Origin: Methyloceanibacter caenitepidi
Lineage (GTDB): Bacteria; Pseudomonadota; Alphaproteobacteria; Rhizobiales; Methyloligellaceae
Length of the DNA stretch: 64,000 nt
Direction: 5' to 3'
Assembly: GCF_000828475.1 (NCBI RefSeq)
Contig: NZ_AP014648.1
Span: 62,001 to 126,000, forward strand
The translations under genes were made by a program, and so were the position numbers. The notes below the pieces were generated by a model. The model did no database searches. It was not told where the DNA came from and saw only the letters and a list, made by a program, of their open reading frames with translations. Positions 9,433-18,092 of the stretch are shown piece after piece (within the stretch, counting starts at the first letter, position 1; the number at the start of each line of letters is the position of its first letter).

Positions 9433-10125
9433 ATGAACATTATTGCCGAGCTCGAAAAGGAGCAGGTCACCGAGCGCCTCAACAAGCGTAGCGTGCCGGA
9501 ATTCGGCCCCGGTGACACCGTCCGCGTCAACGTGAGGGTTGTGGAAGGCGAGCGCAGCCGCGTTCAGGCCTATGAGGGCGTGTGCATCGCCCGTGCCGGT
9601 GGCGGCATCCACGAGAACTTCACGGTCCGCAAGATTTCCTACGGCGAAGGCGTGGAGCGCGTGTTCCCGATCCACTCGCCGCTGATCGAATCCATCGAAG
9701 TGGTACGCCACGGTCGTGTTCGCCGGGCCAAGCTCTATTACCTGCGCGGACGCCGCGGCAAGTCGGCCCGTATCCCGGAGCGCCGCGATACACGCACCGA
9801 CGCCAAGGGCAAGAAGGCGCACGGCTTCAAGGGCTTCACCAAGCCCAAGGGCGAGCCGGACGATCTGAAGCTCATCGCCGGCATTACCGAGGACATCGAG
9901 AAGAAGCTCAACAAGCTCGGCGTCACCAAGTTCGATCAGATCGCCAATCTCAGCGACGACGGCATCGCCTACATTGCCGAGAAGCTCTCGCTCGGCACCC
10001 AGATCGAAGACAACGACTGGAGCGCCAAGGCCGTCGCGCTTCTGGCCGAGACCACGGCCGACGAAGTCCCGGCGATTGAGGACGAAGCGGCTGAGTCCGA
10101 CACGGCTGATAAGAAGGACGCATAG
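9433..10125 (+). CDS. rplS: 50S ribosomal protein L19 with C-terminal helix-hairpin-helix extension
   Basis: Residues 1 to about 119 are canonical L19 ([55 protein letters not shown]), a protein at the 30S-50S interface. The protein is 230 residues, about double the usual size. Residues about 139-195 form a helix-hairpin-helix unit ([18 protein letters not shown], then [15 protein letters not shown] and DNDW), followed by an acidic tail ending DKKDA. In alphaproteobacteria such units are familiar as extensions of other ribosomal proteins such as S2 or L21; here it is on L19. ATG 9433 matches the usual L19 start. Confidence 0.93.
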   Translation: MNIIAELEKEQVTERLNKRSVPEFGPGDTVRVNVRVVEGERSRVQAYEGVCIARAGGGIHENFTVRKISYGEGVERVFPIHSPLIESIEVVRHGRVRRAKLYYLRGRRGKSARIPERRDTRTDAKGKKAHGFKGFTKPKGEPDDLKLIAGITEDIEKKLNKLGVTKFDQIANLSDDGIAYIAEKLSLGTQIEDNDWSAKAVALLAETTADEVPAIEDEAAESDTADKKDA

Positions 10126-10142
10126 CGTCCCGAACGAAGGAC

Positions 10143-10164
10143 CGGCCGGGTTCCGACCCGGCCG
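10143..10164 (+). terminator. GC hairpin after rplS, possible terminator
   Basis: Perfect 9-bp arms CGGCCGGGT and ACCCGGCCG enclose a 4-base loop, 18 bases after the rplS stop. There is no T-run, so it may stop RNA decay rather than transcription. Confidence 0.45.
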
Positions 10165-10310
10165 CCCCTCTGAAACAAGCCGATGCTTCCTCGGGCGGCT
10201 CTCCTGGGCGCCCCTGACGGGTGCCGTCCCAAGGTTTGTCGCGCAACTGGAATTTCCGGATTTCAATCGCCATCTGAGGCTTGGAAGTCCGAAAGGTTGA
10301 GTTCAGATCA

Positions 10311-11717
10311 ATGGCAAAGCCCCGCACGCTCTACGACAAAATCTGGGACGAACATCTGGTCCACGAGGCCCCCGACGGGACCTCACTTCTCTATATCGAC
10401 CGTCACCTCGTCCATGAGGTCACGAGCCCGCAGGCATTCGAGGGCCTGCGCATGGCCGGGCGTAACGTCCGCGCGCCCGAGAAAACGCTCGCCGTGGTGG
10501 ATCACAACGTTCCGACCACGGACCGCTCCAAGGGCATCGACGATCCAGATTCGGCCACCCAGGTCGCGGCGCTCGCCAAGAACGCCAAGGACTTCGGCAT
10601 TGACTATTATCACGAGCTCGACGAGCGTCAGGGCATCGTGCACGTGGTCGGCCCCGAGCAGGGCTTCACCCTGCCCGGCACCACCATCGTCTGCGGCGAC
10701 AGCCATACATCGACCCATGGCGCGTTCGGCGCGCTGGCCCACGGCATCGGCACGTCCGAGGTGGAGCATGTGCTTGCTACCCAGACGCTGATCCAGCAGA
10801 AGGCCAAGAACATGCTGGTGCGCGTGGACGGCAAGCTGCCCGAGAACGTCACTGCGAAGGACATCATCCTCGCCATCATCGGCAAGATCGGCACCGCCGG
10901 CGGCACCGGCCATGTCATCGAGTATGCGGGCGAGGCTATCCGCGACCTTTCAATGGAAGGCCGCATGACCGTCTGCAACATGTCGATCGAAGGCGGCGCC
11001 CGCGCCGGTCTCATCGCGCCGGATCAGAAAACGTTCGACTACATCATGGGCCGCCCGCGTGCGCCCAAAGGCGCCGCGTTCGAAATGGCGAAGGCCCATT
11101 GGGAGACGCTGTTCACGGACGATGGCGCCCATTTCGACGCCGAGATCGTTCTGGACGCGGCCAACCTGCCGCCCATCGTCACCTGGGGCACGAGCCCCGA
11201 ACAGGTGGTCGCCGTCGACGGCCGCGTGCCGAACCCGGCGGACATCGCCGACGAAACGAAGCGTCAGGCTGCGATCCGCGCGCTCGATTATATGGGTCTC
11301 AAGGGCGGCGAGAAGGTCACCGACATCGCGCTGGACCGCATCTTCATCGGCTCCTGCACCAACGGCCGCATCGAGGATCTGCGCGCCGTGGCGAAGGTTG
11401 TCGAAGGCCAGCACGTCAACGAGAACCTGAACGCGATGATCGTGCCGGGCTCTGGCCTCGTGAAGCTGCAGGCCGAGGAAGAGGGGCTCGACAAGATCTT
11501 CCTGGACGCAGGCTTCGAATGGCGCGAGCCAGGCTGCTCCATGTGCCTTGCCATGAACCCGGACAAGCTGGCCCCAGGCGAGCGTTGCGCGTCGACCTCG
11601 AACCGCAACTTCGAAGGCCGCCAGGGCCGTTTGGGCCGCACTCATCTGGTCTCGCCCCAAATGGCCGCCGCCGCGGCCATCGCCGGCCGCTTCGTCGACA
11701 TCCGCGATCTGCACTAA
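10311..11717 (+). CDS. leuC: 3-isopropylmalate dehydratase large subunit
   Basis: LeuC with LeuD isomerises 2- to 3-isopropylmalate in leucine synthesis. The 468-residue protein carries the [4Fe-4S] cysteines in [13 protein letters not shown] and in CSMCLAMN, plus the aconitase-family active-site segment [16 protein letters not shown]. Start ATG 10311 gives the usual [13 protein letters not shown]. leuD lies 3.2 kb downstream and leuB 4.3 kb downstream on the same strand, separated by unrelated small genes. No leader peptide or attenuator was recognised upstream. Confidence 0.97.
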   Translation: MAKPRTLYDKIWDEHLVHEAPDGTSLLYIDRHLVHEVTSPQAFEGLRMAGRNVRAPEKTLAVVDHNVPTTDRSKGIDDPDSATQVAALAKNAKDFGIDYYHELDERQGIVHVVGPEQGFTLPGTTIVCGDSHTSTHGAFGALAHGIGTSEVEHVLATQTLIQQKAKNMLVRVDGKLPENVTAKDIILAIIGKIGTAGGTGHVIEYAGEAIRDLSMEGRMTVCNMSIEGGARAGLIAPDQKTFDYIMGRPRAPKGAAFEMAKAHWETLFTDDGAHFDAEIVLDAANLPPIVTWGTSPEQVVAVDGRVPNPADIADETKRQAAIRALDYMGLKGGEKVTDIALDRIFIGSCTNGRIEDLRAVAKVVEGQHVNENLNAMIVPGSGLVKLQAEEEGLDKIFLDAGFEWREPGCSMCLAMNPDKLAPGERCASTSNRNFEGRQGRLGRTHLVSPQMAAAAAIAGRFVDIRDLH

Positions 11718-11758
11718 CGCAGCCGCTCGACTTCACCGCAGCTTTTTGGAGACACGGC

Positions 11759-12517
11759 ATGACATCGCTGGTCCAGAAGAAGTTCGGTGAGGCGGCAAGC
11801 GACTACGCGGCCTGCGCCGTGCACGCGGAAGGGCCTTCGCTCGCCCGTCTCACGGAGCTGATCGAAACCAAGCCCACCTGGCGGCAGCTCGACATCGCGA
11901 CGGGCGCCGGCCACACGGCGCTTGCCTTCGCGCCCGGCATCGCCAAGTCCACCGCGTCCGACATCACGCCGGAAATGCTGGCGCAGGTGAAGCGTCTGGC
12001 GAAGGAGCGCGGCTTGACGAATGTCGTCACGCGCAAAGCCAACGCCCAGGACCTGCCCTTCCCCGACACGAGCTTCCACCTCGTGACGTGCCGGCTGGCG
12101 GCGCATCATTTTCCGAAGCCCGAGAAATTCGTTGCGGAGTCCGCGCGCGTGCTGATCCCCGGCGGCATCTTCGCCCTGGTGGACAATGTCTCCCCGGACG
12201 ATGCGGACACGGCCGCGACCTACAACGGCTTTGAGAAGCTACGCGACCCCAGCCATGGCCGGGCGCCGTCGCTCAAAGAATGGTGCGCGCTGATCGACGA
12301 GGCAGGCCTGGAGCTCCGGTCCGCCGAGGTTATGGATCAGGACATCGGCTTCGAAGCTTGGGTGGAGCGCATGCGCTGCACCCCGCAAACGGTGGCGCGC
12401 TTGCGCGAGATGCTCGGCGAGGAGCCGTTGCAGACCCTGCTCCGCCCGCGCGAGACCGCGGACGGACTCACCTTCACCTTGCGCGAAGCGATCGTCCTTG
12501 CGGGGAAGCCGGTCTAG
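11759..12517 (+). CDS. SAM-dependent methyltransferase, UbiE/Methyltransf_11 type
   Basis: The 252-residue protein has a class I Rossmann methyltransferase core. Motif I is LDIATGAGHTALAFAP, the acidic residue of motif II is in ASDITPEML, the post-motif segment is ANAQDLPFPDTSFHLVTCRLAAHHF, and VLIPGGIFALVDN is the last core strand. It resembles the UbiE/YcgJ group, but the substrate is not readable. Start ATG 11759, with GGAG ten bases upstream, 41 bases after leuC. The last 44 bases overlap the end of a convergent small ORF. Confidence 0.85.
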   Translation: MTSLVQKKFGEAASDYAACAVHAEGPSLARLTELIETKPTWRQLDIATGAGHTALAFAPGIAKSTASDITPEMLAQVKRLAKERGLTNVVTRKANAQDLPFPDTSFHLVTCRLAAHHFPKPEKFVAESARVLIPGGIFALVDNVSPDDADTAATYNGFEKLRDPSHGRAPSLKEWCALIDEAGLELRSAEVMDQDIGFEAWVERMRCTPQTVARLREMLGEEPLQTLLRPRETADGLTFTLREAIVLAGKPV

Positions 12518-12770
12518 CCGCGCTGGTCCATTTCGGGTCGGCGAAGAAGCTGCGGGGCTGTAGCCCCAGAAGCGTGTCCGGCAGAGACCGGGGCCCCGCG
12601 CAATACCCGTTCCAATCGCCGCAAGGCGGACGGCACCAATTGTTCCAGGCGCCGCAATCGGACGAGCATTCCGCCCCGGCCGGGCATTTCTGCTTGGCGT
12701 GCGCCGTCCCGGCGGCCGCGAGCGCCAGCAGCGCCAAGCCAAGCCATGCCGATATGTTGCGGGCGGCCAT
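12474..12770 (-). CDS. Putative small Cys-rich secreted protein
   Basis: From ATG 12770 a 98-residue product starts with a good signal peptide (ISAWLGLALLALAAAGTAHA) and continues with a Cys/Trp-rich stretch: KQKCPAGAECSSDCGAW, NWCRPPCGDW and NGYCAG, six cysteines in about 35 residues. That spacing suggests a disulfide-bonded periplasmic or exported peptide. The C-terminal third is basic and low in complexity, and its last 44 bases overlap the convergent methyltransferase gene, so the true end could be shorter. No family is recognised. Confidence 0.5.
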   Translation of the reverse strand: MAARNISAWLGLALLALAAAGTAHAKQKCPAGAECSSDCGAWNNWCRPPCGDWNGYCAGPRSLPDTLLGLQPRSFFADPKWTSAARPASPQGRSLRAR

Positions 12771-12864
12771 GGTGGCCAATCTACCACACCGCGCCGATTT
12801 GCCTCGCCGGGCCCGCGCCATCCCCTTGCCTTGGGCCCGCGGCGCCCTAAATGCACGAAGAACC

Positions 12865-13272
12865 ATGACGCAGTCACACCAACATCGCATGCCGGACCTC
12901 GGCGATTTCAAAGCGATCGCGAACAGGACGTTCGCGCAGCTCCCCGCCACGTTCCGCGACATGACCCAGGACGTGGTCATCCGCGTCGAGGATTTCCCGG
13001 CATCCGAGGTCCTCGAGAGCCTCCATATCGACTCTCCCTATGGGCTTTTGGGCCTTTATCACGGTATCGATCTCACCCGGCAAAGCGTGCTCGACGTCTC
13101 GCCGCTGCCGGAGATGATTTTCCTCTACCGGCGTCCGATTCTGGCCTATTGGCAGACCCACGACGAAGCGCTCGAGGACATTATCGCTCATGTGCTGATC
13201 CACGAGATCGGGCACCATTTCGGCCTGTCCGACGACGACATGGAACGAATCGAGTCGGAGGCCGCGAACTAA
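12865..13272 (+). CDS. Minimal zincin metallopeptidase-like protein (Zincin_1/DUF1025 type)
   Basis: The 135-residue protein has the zinc-binding helix HEIGHHFGLSDDDME at residues 113-127, near its C-terminus. Small cytoplasmic proteins ending in HExxHHFGLSD(D/E)D are a known uncharacterised zincin family. The preceding segment LLGLYHGIDLTR followed by IFLYRRPIL is also typical. There is no signal peptide. Start ATG 12865. Its substrate is unknown. A second, unrelated HExxH protein follows about 100 bases downstream. Confidence 0.8.
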   Translation: MTQSHQHRMPDLGDFKAIANRTFAQLPATFRDMTQDVVIRVEDFPASEVLESLHIDSPYGLLGLYHGIDLTRQSVLDVSPLPEMIFLYRRPILAYWQTHDEALEDIIAHVLIHEIGHHFGLSDDDMERIESEAAN

Positions 13273-13371
13273 CGCATGCGCAGGCCGGTGCCGAACTTGA
13301 GCGAGGGCAAAGCGCCGCGGCAATGCGTGGTCATTGTCTAGACACCATTACACATCTAAACTGGGCGAAGG

Positions 13372-13980
13372 ATGGGGTTCAAAGCGACAATATCGGGGTA
13401 CCTGCTTTTGGCTGCCGCCGCATTTGCGGTGGCTGTCGGCTGGGGCCATGCAGCAAGCGCGCAGGAGTTCGTCTTCCGCGGCAATCGCGCCCAGGCGCCT
13501 AGCGTCAGCCAATATATGAAGCAGGCGGGCCCGCAGACCAAAGAGGTGCCGCACGGCGCGCTCAAGATCGACGGCGTGCCGGTCAACTGCGGCACGCGGC
13601 CGACCGTGCTGAACCCGGAATTCGATAGCTGGGGCGGCGCTTTTCCTGGCTTCCTCATCATGAACACCGCCAAGATTCAGGGGCTTTCCACACAGGTGAA
13701 GCTCTACATCTACTCCCATGAATGCGGGCACCAGTTCATTGGCGCCAGCGAAACGAAGGCGGACCTGTTCGCCATCCGCCGCGGGGTGAGATGGGGCTGG
13801 CTCGATGCCCAAGGCATGGAAGAGATCTGCACCTTCATCTCGAAGCTGAAGGGCGACGCGGTGCATCCGGCGGGCCCGAAACGCTGCACGACCATGCGGA
13901 ACTACTACCGCGAATTGGTCAACGGCAGCCAGCAGGCAAGCTCCGGCTTGCAGCCCAATACGCTCGGACCGTCCAACTGA
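13372..13980 (+). CDS. Secreted protein with HExxH motif, putative metallopeptidase
   Basis: The 202-residue product begins with a signal peptide (LLLAAAAFAVAVGWGHAASA, cleaved near ASAQE). The motif HECGHQFIGASETKADLFAIRRG starts at residue 116; the HExxH helix followed by E..AD resembles a zinc peptidase active site. Five or so cysteines elsewhere suggest an oxidised, periplasmic fold. Similar short proteins in Hyphomicrobiales are annotated only as hypothetical. The weak point is its small size. Start ATG 13372. Confidence 0.7.
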   Translation: MGFKATISGYLLLAAAAFAVAVGWGHAASAQEFVFRGNRAQAPSVSQYMKQAGPQTKEVPHGALKIDGVPVNCGTRPTVLNPEFDSWGGAFPGFLIMNTAKIQGLSTQVKLYIYSHECGHQFIGASETKADLFAIRRGVRWGWLDAQGMEEICTFISKLKGDAVHPAGPKRCTTMRNYYRELVNGSQQASSGLQPNTLGPSN

Positions 13981-14010
13981 CGGAACGCCTCTCTTGAGCC
14001 GCAACGGGTC

Positions 14011-14331
14011 CTAGAAGATCCAGGCGATCATCAGCCAGAAAATCACGAAGAAGATCAGAAAACCGAGAATCGTGAACGGCAGTTCGCCGAGAATGGCATC
14101 CCCACCGGACGCCACCGCCATCACCAAAATGACGGCCAGGGACACCGCAAACGAGATCAGCGCGGCGTTCTTCAGTCCGAGCCCGGCGGAGAACGGATCG
14201 GTCGAGCCCATCGCCGCGCCCAGATAGTAGAGCGCGCCAATCCCGACGAGTACGAGCAGGGCCAGCGCGACCGCGACCGCGACGAACAGCTTCGTCGCCT
14301 CTTTTCGGTCCTGCCGGTCACCCTCGCCCAT
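14011..14331 (-). CDS. Small inner-membrane protein, unknown function
   Basis: The 106-residue product has a charged start (MGEGDRQDRKEATK) and three hydrophobic segments at about residues 15-40, 55-75 and 82-105. No catalytic or family motif is seen. The PH-domain membrane protein gene lies 39 bases upstream on the same strand, so the two are probably one unit. Confidence 0.65.
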   Translation of the reverse strand: MGEGDRQDRKEATKLFVAVAVALALLVLVGIGALYYLGAAMGSTDPFSAGLGLKNAALISFAVSLAVILVMAVASGGDAILGELPFTILGFLIFFVIFWLMIAWIF

Positions 14332-14370
14332 AGGCCCTCCGATACGGTCGCCGATGCCCTCGCCCGCGTT

Positions 14371-14763
14371 CTAGTCCACCCCCATGGCCTGCGCCCGGCT
14401 GATCGCCTCGCGCACCTCATGGGGATCGGGCAATTCGCCGACGGAGAATTCCGGCTCGTCGCCCGCGGTGGCGATGATGACTTCGCCCACGCCGAAAATG
14501 CGGTTGAGAAAGCTCTGATTGACCTGGACGGAGCGCACGTGACGCAGCGCGACCGCGAGCCGCTCCTTGCTCAAAATGCCCTGCTCGTACAGCAACTCGT
14601 GGTCGGTGATGGTGAGCGATGTGGCCTGGCATTTGAGATACCAGTAGAGCAACAGGATGATGCCGAGGCCGAACACGGCAATCAGCAGCACGCAGAGGAT
14701 GAAATAGAAGGGGCTGGCCCGGAACATCGCCGGATGGGCCTCGTAAATCACCGTGCCTGCCAT
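14371..14763 (-). CDS. Membrane protein with bacterial PH domain (YdbT-like)
   Basis: The 130-residue protein has two adjacent hydrophobic segments (about residues 15-45) followed by a bacterial PH domain (bPH2): SLTITDHELLYEQGILSK, then LRHVRSVQVNQSFLNRIFG and GEVIIATAGDEPEFSV. The RNIRS/RSVQVNQSFLNRIFGVG pattern is a hallmark of YdbS/YdbT-type PH proteins. The role is unknown; relatives are linked to envelope stress. It is divergent from leuD. Confidence 0.8.
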   Translation of the reverse strand: MAGTVIYEAHPAMFRASPFYFILCVLLIAVFGLGIILLLYWYLKCQATSLTITDHELLYEQGILSKERLAVALRHVRSVQVNQSFLNRIFGVGEVIIATAGDEPEFSVGELPDPHEVREAISRAQAMGVD

Positions 14764-14886
14764 GCGCTCGATCTCCCGTTAGGCCCTCGAAGTTCGGTCA
14801 CACCATGCCCCGAACACAGTGCGGGACTGTGACAGTAGAAACTCGGTCCGGAAAGCTCTATATGGCTCAGCGAATAGAGGTTCATC

Positions 14887-15492
14887 ATGGAAAAATTCAC
14901 GACACTTACGGGCATAGCCGCCCATTTGCCGATGATCAATGTCGATACGGACATGATCATCCCCAAGAACTACCTGAAGACGATCAAGCGCACCGGCCTG
15001 GGCGAGGGCCTTTTCGCCGAGCTGCGCTATGACGAAAAGGGCACGAAGGATCCCGATTTCGTGCTCCACAAGGAGCCCTATACGAAAGCGCAGATCCTGA
15101 TCGCGGGTGACAATTTCGGCTGCGGCTCCTCCCGCGAGCACGCGCCTTGGGCCCTGCTCGATTTCGGCTTCCGCTGCATCATCGCGCCGTCCTTCGCGGA
15201 CATCTTCTACAACAACTGCTTCAAGAACGGCATCTTGCCCATCATCTTGCCGCAGGAGGAGATCAACAAGCTGATCGACGACGCCGAGCGCGGCGACAAT
15301 GCGCGGCTGACCATCGACCTCGAGGCTCAGGAGATTTCCGGGCCCGATGGCGGCAAGATCCATTTTGACGTGGACCCGCATCGCAAGCACTGCCTGATCG
15401 AGGGGCTCGACGATATCGGGCTCACGCTGGAGAAGGCGGCGAACATCGATGCCTACGAGCAGAAGATCGCCGCCGGGAGACCCTGGGTCTAA
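14887..15492 (+). CDS. leuD: 3-isopropylmalate dehydratase small subunit
   Basis: LeuD supplies the swivel domain that completes the LeuC active site. The 201-residue protein shows [16 protein letters not shown] at the start and [17 protein letters not shown], the substrate-recognising loop, at about residues 75-91. Start ATG 14887, seven bases after an AGAGG sequence. It stands alone between the PH-domain gene (divergent) and a periplasmic protein gene (convergent). Confidence 0.97.
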   Translation: MEKFTTLTGIAAHLPMINVDTDMIIPKNYLKTIKRTGLGEGLFAELRYDEKGTKDPDFVLHKEPYTKAQILIAGDNFGCGSSREHAPWALLDFGFRCIIAPSFADIFYNNCFKNGILPIILPQEEINKLIDDAERGDNARLTIDLEAQEISGPDGGKIHFDVDPHRKHCLIEGLDDIGLTLEKAANIDAYEQKIAAGRPWV

Positions 15493-15498
15493 TCCGAC

Positions 15499-15954
15499 CT
15501 ACTCGAACGGGATCGGATCGGTTTCCTGCTCGGCAACCGTCTCGCCGTCGCGGGTGACGGTCACCTTCGCGGTGTACTGCCCTTTGGGCCAGCCGCCCGC
15601 GGGGACGCCCGTCTTGCCTGCCTGAATCAGCACGTCGGTGTCGTCCTCGGTGACCTCGTTGACGTTGTGCATCAAGGACTCGCCATCCAACGTAAGGTGG
15701 AGTTCAACGCGGTCGCCCTTCTTGGCGTGAGCAACCCAGCCGTACGCGACCCCGGGCGAATTGAAGCGGGGCTTGGGCAGGAGCATGCGCTTCATCAGCT
15801 CCGGCTTGTCCACCTTGTGATCGGTGATCCCGATGCTCACGACCGTGGTCTTGGCCTCCGCTGTGGCCGCCGAATCTTCCGTCTCATCCGCGGCAGCGGC
15901 CAGGCCGGAGCCGAACGCCACCATAACAACAGTCAAGAGTACCCTTGTCAGCAT
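15499..15954 (-). CDS. Putative periplasmic protein, unknown function
   Basis: The 151-residue product starts with a signal peptide (VLLTVVMVAFGSGLAAAA). The mature part is predicted mainly beta, with GDRVELHLTLDGESLMHN and GQYTAKVTVTRDGETVAEQ resembling an Ig-like or beta-sandwich segment. No enzyme motif is recognised. It is convergent with leuD, six bases between stops, and divergent from leuB. Confidence 0.65.
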   Translation of the reverse strand: MLTRVLLTVVMVAFGSGLAAAADETEDSAATAEAKTTVVSIGITDHKVDKPELMKRMLLPKPRFNSPGVAYGWVAHAKKGDRVELHLTLDGESLMHNVNEVTEDDTDVLIQAGKTGVPAGGWPKGQYTAKVTVTRDGETVAEQETDPIPFE

Positions 15955-16039
15955 GTCCTACTCCCGCTACCCAAAGCGCCGCCGGACTGTTTCCGGCCTT
16001 TCCTCGGTGGCTGCTTTAGCATAGGGCGGACGTAAATTC

Positions 16040-17146
16040 ATGGCTTCATTCAAACTCTTACTTCTTCCTGGCGACGGTATCGGCACCGAGGTGATGGACG
16101 AAGTCACCCGCCTCATCGAGTGGGCGAACGGCACCGGCGCCATCTCGATCGAGACCGAGACCGATCTCATCGGCGGCTGCGCTTATGACGAGCATGGAGA
16201 AGCCATTTCGGAAGCGGCGATGCAGACCGCGCATGCGGCCGATGCGGTCATGCTGGGCGCCGTGGGCGGACCGAAGTGGGACGGCGTGCCTTACGACAAG
16301 CGCCCCGAGGCCGGCCTCTTGCGCCTCCGCAAAGACCTTCAGCTGTTCGCCAATCTGCGGCCCGCAATCTGCTATCCGGCCTTGGCCGAGGCCTCCTCGC
16401 TGAAGCGCGAACTGGTCGAAGGCCTCGACATCATGATCGTGCGCGAACTGACCGGCGGCGTCTATTTCGGCGAACCCAAGGAGATCACCGATCTCGGCAA
16501 CGGCCAGAAGCGCGCCGTAGACACGCAGGTCTATGAAACCTACGAGATCGAGCGCATCGCCGCCGTCGCCTTCGATCTGGCCCGCAAGCGCGGCAACCTG
16601 GTGCACTCCGCCGAGAAGCGGAACGTGATGAAGACCGGCGTGCTGTGGAACGAGGTGGTCACAAAGGTGCACAAGGACAGCTACTCGGACGTGAAGCTCG
16701 AGCACATCCTCGCCGACAACTGCGCCATGCAGCTCGTCCGCGCGCCCAAGCAGTTCGACGTGATCGTGACTGACAATCTGTTCGGCGACGTGCTCTCCGA
16801 CGAAGCGGCCATGGCCACGGGGTCCCTCGGCATGCTGCCCTCCGCCTCGCTGGGCGCCGCCGACGAAAATGGCATGCGGCCGGCCATGTACGAGCCCGTA
16901 CACGGGTCGGCGCCGGACATCGCCGGACAAGGCAAGGCCAACCCGATCGCCACCATCGCCAGCTTCGCCATGTGCCTGCGCTACTCGTTCGACCAAGGCG
17001 AACTCGCCGACAAGATCGAGGCCGCCATCGCCAACGTGCTGGACCAGGGCCTCAGGACCGGCGACATCGCGCAAAAAGGCTGCAAGACGGTCGGGACCCG
17101 CGAGATGGGCGATGCCATCATCGCGTCGTTAAACAATGCCAGTTAG
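16040..17146 (+). CDS. leuB: 3-isopropylmalate dehydrogenase
   Basis: LeuB oxidises and decarboxylates 3-isopropylmalate to 2-oxoisocaproate with NAD+. The 368-residue protein has [15 protein letters not shown], the substrate-binding [24 protein letters not shown], the metal-binding [13 protein letters not shown] and the NAD-binding [18 protein letters not shown]. All expected residues are seen. It probably forms a unit with the secreted-protein gene five bases downstream. Confidence 0.97.
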   Translation: MASFKLLLLPGDGIGTEVMDEVTRLIEWANGTGAISIETETDLIGGCAYDEHGEAISEAAMQTAHAADAVMLGAVGGPKWDGVPYDKRPEAGLLRLRKDLQLFANLRPAICYPALAEASSLKRELVEGLDIMIVRELTGGVYFGEPKEITDLGNGQKRAVDTQVYETYEIERIAAVAFDLARKRGNLVHSAEKRNVMKTGVLWNEVVTKVHKDSYSDVKLEHILADNCAMQLVRAPKQFDVIVTDNLFGDVLSDEAAMATGSLGMLPSASLGAADENGMRPAMYEPVHGSAPDIAGQGKANPIATIASFAMCLRYSFDQGELADKIEAAIANVLDQGLRTGDIAQKGCKTVGTREMGDAIIASLNNAS

Positions 17147-17151
17147 GTGAC

Positions 17152-17976
17152 ATGAGACACACTTCCGTTTGGCTGCCCCTCACCCTCATCGTGTTGCTCG
17201 CGGCGCCGGCTGCCTGGGCAGCCGACGAGCCTGACGCCGCAGAGGCTGCACCCTCTGCATCGGACAATACAGCGGAGACCGGCGCGGCGGCCGGAACGGA
17301 GAGCGACAATGCCGGCGACAGGGCGGACGCCCCCGATCCCGAGGCCACGGAAACGGTGCCCGAAGACGAGACCGCGGTCCCGGATGCGCCCGTGCTCGGT
17401 CCGCAAGTCAGCTCCAAGGTCGAGCTGACGCCCGAGGAAAAGGCGGAGAAGGAGGCCCGCAAGGCCTGCAAGATCGAGATCTGCGATATCATCGCGACCC
17501 GCGAGCCGATGGGCGAAGACATCGCCTGCGACATCAAGAAGACGTGGCGGGCCGAAAGCCTGACGAAGATGCTCGGCGATCAGTTCTCCTGGCCCTGGGG
17601 CAGGGCCGTCTGCCAATCTAAGCTCAACCTGTCGCGCGCGGACTTGGCCGGCGCCATGCTCGAGCCCAACGCCACGATCAAGATGGAGAAGTTCGCGGTG
17701 TCGTGCGAGCTGCATACGGGCGAAGGAGAGCCCTATGTCGTCGAGGCGGAACTGTCTCCCGAGGTGACCTTCAAGAACGGCAAAGCCGTTTCTGCGAGCA
17801 TCAATTGGGGCGACGTGTCGGCCCCGCTCATGATCTACCCGGTCCTCTATGCGGGCACCGGCCTCGACAACAGCTCGAACCTCCTCGGGTCGGAAGTGGT
17901 CGAGATGGTCAACGAGTTCACATACAAGAAATGCGCCGAGGTCAAGGACGAGCTGCCGGGCCGCCGGGTGAACTAG
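17152..17976 (+). CDS. Secreted protein of unknown function
   Basis: From ATG 17152 the product is 274 residues: a signal peptide (LPLTLIVLLAAPAAWA), a low-complexity acidic stretch rich in Ala, Glu and Asp (about residues 24-90), and a folded domain of about 170 residues. Four or five cysteines (ACKIEICDI, DIACDI, AVCQSK, KKCAEV) suggest disulfides in the periplasm. Similar proteins occur widely in Hyphomicrobiales without assigned function. The start lies five bases after the leuB stop, with GGTGAC just before the ATG. Confidence 0.75.
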   Translation: MRHTSVWLPLTLIVLLAAPAAWAADEPDAAEAAPSASDNTAETGAAAGTESDNAGDRADAPDPEATETVPEDETAVPDAPVLGPQVSSKVELTPEEKAEKEARKACKIEICDIIATREPMGEDIACDIKKTWRAESLTKMLGDQFSWPWGRAVCQSKLNLSRADLAGAMLEPNATIKMEKFAVSCELHTGEGEPYVVEAELSPEVTFKNGKAVSASINWGDVSAPLMIYPVLYAGTGLDNSSNLLGSEVVEMVNEFTYKKCAEVKDELPGRRVN

Positions 17977-18092
17977 GGCGCCTTCCCGCGGGCTCTCGGC
18001 GGCTTTGACTTTCGCCGCGCCTTCACATACATCCGCGCCAATACTGCGCGCACGCCCCAGCGAACGGCCGTCGCGCCATCAGGAGTTCCGGA

